DNA of 64,000 nucleotides from Aralia elata (taxonomy: Eukaryota; Streptophyta; Magnoliopsida; Apiales; Araliaceae), in assembly GCA_034770075.1 (NCBI GenBank), contig JAVJAP010000041.1:1-64000 (forward strand), in the 5' to 3' direction. The position numbers and the translations under genes were made by a program. Position 1 is the first letter of the stretch; each line of letters starts with the position of its first letter. A model generated the notes under the pieces. The model ran no database searches. It was not told where the DNA came from and saw only the letters and a list, made by a program, of their open reading frames with translations. Positions 58,650 to 64,000 of this stretch are shown piece after piece.

Positions 58650-60257
58650 TGTACAGAAAATCCACGAGGCGCGCCTACGCCGTCTCATATTGGGGAGGCC
58701 ACACATCCTTGCGAGGAAGAGATTGTGTCTGATGATAAAGAAAACAAGGAAGATTCTGAACTACAGCAGGAAGAGGACAACAAGGCAAATCCAGTTGAGA
58801 AGCCCGTAAGAACAACACCACCAGTTCACCCTCGGGTTCCGTATCCTCAGAGATTGAATAAGCAGAGGGAAGATAGACATTTCAGTAAGTTTTTGGAGGT
58901 ATTTAAAAAGCTGCAAATCAATATACCTTTCGCGGAGGCATTGGAACAAATGCCGAGTTATGCAAAGTTCATGAAGAGTATATTGTCAAGGAAGAGAAGA
59001 TTAGAAGAGTTTGAGACAGTGGCCTTGACAGAGGAATGCAGTGCAGTGCTTCAGCGCAAATTACCACCAAAGCTGAGGGATTCGAGTAGTTTTACAATAC
59101 CATGCACGATCGAAAATATGAGCTTCAGTAAATGTTTGTGTGATCTCGGGGCGAGCATAAATTTGATGCCGTTGTCAGTATTTAACCAGTTGGGGTTGCC
59201 GGATCCAAAGCCGACAAACATTTCGTTGCAGCTAGCTGACAGATCCATCACGTATCCACGGGGAATAGTTGAAGATGTATTGGTAAAAGTGGATAAATTC
59301 ATCTTTCTGGCTGATTTCGTTATTTTGGATTATGAAGAAGATAAGAGTATACCAATCATTCTGGGGAGACCATTCTTAGCCACAGGAAGGACCTTAATTG
59401 ACGTTCAGAAAGGGGAACTCACTATGCGTGTTCATGATCAGGAGGTTACCTTTAACGTTTTCAAGGCAATGAAGTTCCCAACGGATGAAGAGGAATGCTT
59501 CAGAGTTGATTTGGTGGATCAGATTTTAAATGAGGAAGTTCCAAGCCTGGTAAAGTATGAACCATTGAGAAGTATTATTGCTGAAAATTCAGAATTAGAA
59601 GATGAAGAATTTGAAGAACTGGTGAAATTTCTGGATACTACTCCAAAGTTCCGAAAGTTCCAAACTCCTGTTGAGCCGTTAAAGAAAGCTGGAGAAACAT
59701 CAGAAAAATTGAAGCCATCTCTTGAAATACCTCCAGAACTTGATTTAAAACCACTACCGGATCATTTAAGGTACGCGTTTTTAAATAAAGATTCAAAGCT
59801 ACTGGTAATTATTTCTTCTGCTCTAACATATTGTCAGGAAGAAAAACTGCTACGAGTCCTTAGAGAGTACAAGTCGGCTATTGGATGGACTATAGCAGAC
59901 ATAAAAGGAATCAGCCCTTCTTTTTGCATGCATAAGATCTTGTTAGAAGATGGTAGTAAGCCGGCAGTGGAGCAACAAAGAAGACTTAATCCGATAATGA
60001 AAGAAGTGGTCAAAAAAGAAGTTCTGAAATGGTTGGATGCAGGCATAATATACCCAATTTCAGATAGTTCATGGGTAAGTCCAGTGCAATGTGTACCGAA
60101 AAAGGGTGGTATGACTGTGGTGACAAATCAGAACAATGAGTTGATTCCAACACGAACAGTGACAGGGTGGAGAGTCTGTATGGATTACCGCAGGCTTAAC
60201 AAAAGCTACGAGGAAAGATCACTTCCCACTGCCATTCATCGATCAAATGTTGGATAG
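58650..60257 (+). pseudogene. Athila protease and N-terminal reverse transcriptase
   Basis: VPYPQRLNKQREDRHFSKFL and IPFAEALEQMPSYAKFMK start the protease region. The catalytic site reads CDLGASINLMPLSVFNQLGL: D-L-G-A, as in other Athila elements. IPIILGRPFLATGRTLIDV closes it. RT begins with SAIGWTIADIKGISPSFCMH, WLDAGIIYPISDSSWVSPVQ and WRVCMDYRRLN, then shifts frame near 60,200, where an extra A after AACAAA misreads 'ATRKDHFPLPFIDQML'. Confidence 0.88.
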
Positions 60258-61248
60258 ACTAGCAGGTCACGAGTATTATTGCCTTCTGGATGGTTATTCA
60301 GGCTACAATCAAATCATGATAGCTCCAGATGACCAGGAAAAGACGACTTTCACATGTCCATACGGTACTTTTGCTTTCCGAAGGATGTCTTTCGGATTAT
60401 GCAACGCTCCAGCCACCTTTCAGAGATGCATGATGGCCATTTTTTCGGACACGGTGGAGCAGAATGTGGAGGTATTCATGGACGACTTCTCGGTGTTTGG
60501 GGATTCATTTGATTTATGCCTTGAGAATTTGGTAATGGTGTTGAGAAGATGTGTCGAAACTAATTTAGTACTAAACTGGGAAAAGTGCCATTTTATGGTA
60601 CAAGAAGGTATTATTTTGGGACACAAAGTTTCAAAGAAGGGACTTGAGGTGGATAGGGCTAAGCTGGAGACTATCGAGAACTTGCCACCACCTACTTTCG
60701 TAAAGGGTGTTCGTAGTTTTCTTGGACATGCAGGCTTCTACCGCAGATTCATAAAGGACTTCTCCAAGATAACTAAACCACTATGCAGTTTATTGGAGAA
60801 GGATACCCAGTTTAATTTTGATAAGGCTTGCGTGTCGGCTTTTGAGCATTTAAAGGAACGGTTAACTTCAGCACCAATCATTACTGCACCGGTTTGGGAT
60901 TTGCCATTTGAGATAATGTGCGACGCCAGTGATTATGCTGTAGGGGCTGTTCTGGGACAACGAAAGGAGAAGGTTTTTCATGTGATTTACTATGCCAGCA
61001 AAACCCTCACAGATGCACAATTAAACTACACCACCACGGAGAAAGAGTTATTGGCAGTGGTGTATGCCTTTGATAAATTTAGGGCATATCTGATAGGCAC
61101 AAAGGTAATAGTGTATACGGATCACTCGGCAATTCGACACTTAGTGGCGAAGAAGGATGCAAAGCCCAGGTTGATCAGGTGGATATTGCTGTTACAAGAA
61201 TTTGATTTTGGGAGATCAAGGATAGGAAAGGTACCGAAAACCAAGTAG
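60205..61248 (+). pseudogene. Athila reverse transcriptase core and RNase H
   Basis: FLDGYSGYNQI-type block (LLDGYSGYNQIMIAPDD), CPYGTFAFRRMSFGLCNAPA, active site EVFMDDFSVFGDSF, GIILGHKVSKKGLEVDRAKL, SFLGHAGFYRRFIKDFSKI. RNase H: FEIMCDASDYAVGAVLGQRK (first Asp intact), TEKELLAVVYAFDKFRAYL and VIVYTDHSAIRHLVAKKD. An extra G near 61,210 shifts the frame away from DRKGTENQVADHLSRLE. Confidence 0.9.
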
Positions 61249-62637
61249 CAGACCACTTATCTCGACTAGAGCAGCCGGAAAGGGAGAACGAAGACAAAGT
61301 TGAAATCAATGAATCTTTTCCGGATGAGCAGTTGTTTGTGGTGCAAGGGGAAGTGCCATGGTTTGCGGATTACGCAAATTATTTGGTGAGTAAGATGTTA
61401 CCTTTTGACTTGGTGGGGCACCAAAAGAAAAAGTTCTTGCACGATGTTAAATGGTATATATGGGATGAGCCGTACTTGTTTAAACAATGTGCGGATCAAA
61501 TGATAAGAAGGTGTATCCCATATAGTGAGACCGAAGGGATTTTACATGATTGCCATTCTTCTGTGTATGGAGGACATTATGGCGGGGAGAGAACAGCGGC
61601 TAGAGTACTTCAAGCAGGATTCTACTGGCCGACAATCTTTAAAGATGCATACAGTTTTGTTCAGCGGTGTGATAGATGTCAGAGAATTTATTTCAAAGAG
61701 GAATGAAATGCCTTTGAACACAATCCTTGAAGCCGAAGTTTTCGACGTTTGGGGGATTGATTTCATGGGCCCTTTCGTGTCTTCGTGCGGTAATCTCTAC
61801 ATCTTGTTAGCCGTTGACTATGTGTCTAAATGGGTAGAAGTGGCAGCACTCCCGACAAATGATGCCAAGGTAGTCCTAAAGTTTTTGCATCGAAGTATTT
61901 TCACTAAATTTGGGACTCCTAGGGCCATTATTAGCGATGAAGGTAGTCATTTCTGCAACAGGCAGTTCACAGCGTTGCTGGCCAAGTATGGGGTAAATCA
62001 TCGTATAGCTACAGCTTATCACCCCCAAACGAACGGACAGGCTGAAGTATCCAATCGAGAAGTAAAAAGAATCCTCGAAAAAATTGTGAATCCGACAAGG
62101 AAGGATTGGTCCTTGAAACTGGATGATGCTGTGTGGGCCTATCGGACTGCTTACAAAACTCCGTTGGACATGCCACCATTTCATCTTGTTTACGGAAAAG
62201 CTTGTCATCTTCCTATGGAGCTCGAGCACAAGGCATATTGGGCAATTCGTAAATTGAAATTTGATTCAACAGCTGCAGGGGAAAAACGACTACTTCAAAT
62301 CAATGAGTTGGACGAATTTCGATTACGGGCATATGAAAACTCGAAGCTGTACAAGGAGAAGGTGAAGAAATGGCATGATCGTAAGATCATAGAAAGAACA
62401 TTTGAACCGGGTCAAAGGGTTTTACTTTTCAACTCCAGACTCAAACTTTTTCCCGGGAAGCTGAAATCCAGATGGTCAGGACCATTCACGGTGAAGACGG
62501 TTTTTCCACATGGCGCGGTTGAAGTATACGACAAATTGCCGGATCAATCGTTCAAAGTGAATGGACAGAGGTTGAAGCATTACTTTGGGGATGAGGTGGA
62601 CAGACAAAAAGTCACCTTAGTCCTTTCTACAACATGA
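61249..62637 (+). pseudogene. Athila integrase
   Basis: Zinc-binding part SSVYGGHYGGERTAARVLQ...WPTIF...VQRCDRCQR in one frame. After a frameshift near 61,690 (ISKRNEMPLNTILE) follow the core GIDFMGPFVSSCGNLYILLA with VDYVSKWVEVAALP (first Asp), AIISDEGSHFCNRQF (second Asp), YHPQTNGQAEVSNREVKRIL (Glu), and the C-terminal FEPGQRVLLFNSRLKLFPGK...WSGPFTVKTVFPHGAVE. No other stops, so the core is complete apart from that one shift. Confidence 0.9.
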
Positions 62638-63941
62638 TCTTCAAAGGAAGTCGAGCTAATTGACTATAACTTAGCGCTACTTGGGAGGCAACCCAGCGGT
62701 TTAATTTTGTGTTTTTCTTTTGTTTAGTTAATTTTTTTTTATTTTTTTTTTATTTTTTATTTTTTTTTAGGACTAACTTGGATGTTTGGGGTATTTTGTA
62801 CTGGTAGCATATAGAAGCTTGATATGGACAACATTTGCTTAAGTATGGGAAGAAACAAGTCATCAAGCACAAATCCAGCGCCCCCGCGCCTAATGCAGAA
62901 CAACCTAACAAGTTATGGCGCCTCGGCTCTATAATACTAAGAAGTATAGCGCCCCGGCGCTATGGCTCACTTACAGGTACTGTTTATGGCGCCCCGGCGC
63001 TATAAAACAAAGGAGTATGGCGCCCCGGCTCTAAAGTCAATACCCAGGTACTGTTTATGGCGCCCCGGCGCTGAAGGTAAGCAAAATATGGAGCCCCGGC
63101 GCTATAATCGGCATTTTAAAAAAAATAGGGCTTTCAGCCCTAAACAAGTACCGCACAACAACAGCCTTCATTCTTGTTTCTTCACTTTTCTTCCATAAAT
63201 CTTAATCTCTCCCACAAATTTTTGTTCCCAAGTAGTTACTTGCACACAAGCCATTTTGCTAGCACGGATTTAGGGTCTGAATTAAGCATTCTCTCCCTAC
63301 TTTTTCTCTTTTTCAACGGTACATCAAGGTAAGTTTATTTTGTTGATTAAAATTGAGTGAGTTATGCAATGTATGAGGCTAAATTATCAATGAATCTTGT
63401 TTGTTTGATATGAAACCTTGTTTGGGAGTGACTTAACTATGATTGGGTGTCATGCTTGCACTTATTGAAGTATCGCATGTTGAAATTTTCATGTCGCCCA
63501 CTATGTGTTTGATAATATGCTTGTGTGAATATTTTTGGGGGTAATGTGCAATTACATGCTTGATGGCTCATGTTACATAGTTAACGTGCATATGATTAGA
63601 TTGCTTATGCAATGCATTGCCACACTCGTTTTGGGAAACCCTCATGATGTTAGTCTATAATTGAGTTTATAATTGGCATCATGGTATCTGCGCACTAGGG
63701 TATAATTTTCACTGTTGGGTATTGTCATTGCTTCCTCGTTTGGTTCTTGTAGCAATTAGGGACATGATGACACTTATGTGGCTTGAATCACTATGAAATT
63801 GCTATAGACCTTACGTTTGGGGATTTCCGCTATGCACTTGTTATATGATCATTGCACTAGTTCTTAGTCGACTATCTTGTTGTGCAATTATTTTATGGTA
63901 CAATGGACTGAATTACGCTATTTTTTTGTTTTTAGGTAACT
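62638..63941 (+). other. Post-pol region of the Athila element
   Basis: It contains the Athila-typical TAGCGCTACTTGGGAGGCAA at about 62,674 (normally ...GGGAGGCAACCCA), a T-rich tract at 62,727-62,769, a 71-bp GC-palindrome array (62,915-63,110) and then a plain AT-rich leader. The leader ends in TTTTTTTGTTTTTAG, a good splice acceptor just before the env-like start. The open frame 62,962-63,198 is read through the array and is not a gene. Confidence 0.7.
62915..63110 (+). repeat. GC-palindrome array, 71-bp unit
   Basis: ATGGCGCCCCGGCGCTATA-like motifs start at 62,915, 62,946, 62,986, 63,017, 63,057 and 63,088: spacing alternates 31 and 40 bp, so the unit is 71 bp holding two motifs. The same 31-bp spacing separates the two related motifs in the 5' LTR (55,919 and 55,950). 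Confidence 0.9.
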
Positions 63942-64000
63942 ATGGCATCCAAAAGACAACGTGGGGAAGGATCTACTTCTACTCCAACTAAAACCTTTGA
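63942..64000 (+). CDS. Start of an env-like/3' ORF of the Athila element
   Basis: ATG at 63,942 opens MASKRQRGEGSTSTPTKTF, running off the window, right after a strong acceptor-like TTTTTAG. Basic, Ser/Thr-rich starts are usual for the downstream ORF of Athila elements, which is expressed by splicing in known members. Too short to judge intactness. Confidence 0.6.
   Translation, partial: MASKRQRGEGSTSTPTKTF

Larger units (their letters stand above)
55728..64000 (+). mobile_element. Athila-lineage Ty3/gypsy retrotransposon, running out of the window
   Basis: 5' LTR, PBS, gag, protease, RT/RNase H, integrase and the start of an env-like ORF are in order. Gag through the protease and the start of RT is a single frame with two stops (58,305 and 58,647); three frameshifts (about 60,200, 61,210, 61,690) follow. 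Otherwise well conserved, so it is the youngest-looking autonomous-type element here. Its 3' LTR is outside the window. Confidence 0.92.

Noticed and set aside
62915..63110. CRISPR-like regular repeat array
   Set aside because: Alternating spacing and near-identical 'spacers' make it a tandem repeat with a 71-bp unit; the DNA is plant nuclear and no cas genes exist.
62962..63198. 78-codon open frame after Athila pol
   Set aside because: It is a translation of the 71-bp GC array.
1..64000. tRNA, rRNA or snRNA genes
   Set aside because: I saw no cloverleaf with A and B boxes or other recognisable RNA gene; PBS sites only resemble tRNA 3' ends in complement.

Overview
This window is nuclear DNA of a flowering plant, probably a eudicot. 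The protein-coding signal is plant-type: a mechanosensitive MSL10-like channel, Myb/SANT-like and plant-mobile-domain (PMD) fragments, and Ty3/gypsy Tat, Athila and Tekay/Del proteins. Intergenic DNA is very AT-rich and full of Stowaway, hAT, Mutator and Helitron non-autonomous elements. Introns follow GT-AG. I cannot name the species. Only one gene looks possibly intact, and most of the 64 kb is nested transposons.

Layout. 1-2.1 kb: the last exon of an unknown tail-anchored plant protein (+) and a frameshifted C-terminal piece of a Myb/SANT-like protein (+). 3.5-8.9 kb: a five-exon MSL10-like channel gene (-), which I joined into a 599-residue frame; its last intron is swollen by MITEs. 8.8-25.4 kb: the 5' end and upstream DNA of that gene occur three times (A about 8,774-9,770, B 10,318-13,050, C 20,070-25,405). 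The copies act as each other's empty sites: a hAT-type MITE with an 8-bp target duplication sits only in B, and a 3.4-kb Helitron between A and T sits only in C. Between B and C lie a GA-rich minisatellite, a probable solo LTR, a foldback MITE and a 2.45-kb composite Mutator-like element with perfect 9-bp target duplications and a captured gene fragment.

25.4-28.0 kb is the 3' end of a Tat-lineage retrotransposon (+). 28.8-39.6 kb is a nearly complete Tat element (-) with gag, protease, RT, dual RNase H and integrase, plus an ORF antisense to pol (Transposase_28 type, PF04195). Its integrase region is split by an Athila-type solo LTR with a perfect 5-bp target duplication. 39.6-43.5 kb is a SIRE/Maximus-like 2.8-kb LTR with a PBS-like site on one side and a polypurine tract on the other. 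43.5-45.9 kb is gypsy-type LTR sequence (-). 45.9-51.7 kb is a 5'-truncated Tekay/Del element (+). 51.7-54.7 kb holds a CTCTACGAT-rich block, a PMD pseudogene and a second MSL fragment (exons 4-5 only). 54.8-55.7 kb is a LINE 3' end (-). From 55.7 kb to the window end is an Athila element (+) whose env-like ORF begins at 63,942 and leaves the window.

How the parts relate: nothing here is an operon. The window records serial duplication and insertion around an MSL channel locus. Every autonomous element has stop codons or frameshifts, so none looks able to move by itself. The most unusual features are the composite Mutator element, the Helitron with serial 3'-end-like motifs, GC-rich palindrome arrays in two Athila-type elements, the CTCTACGAT clusters, and the antisense ORF kept in two Tat elements.
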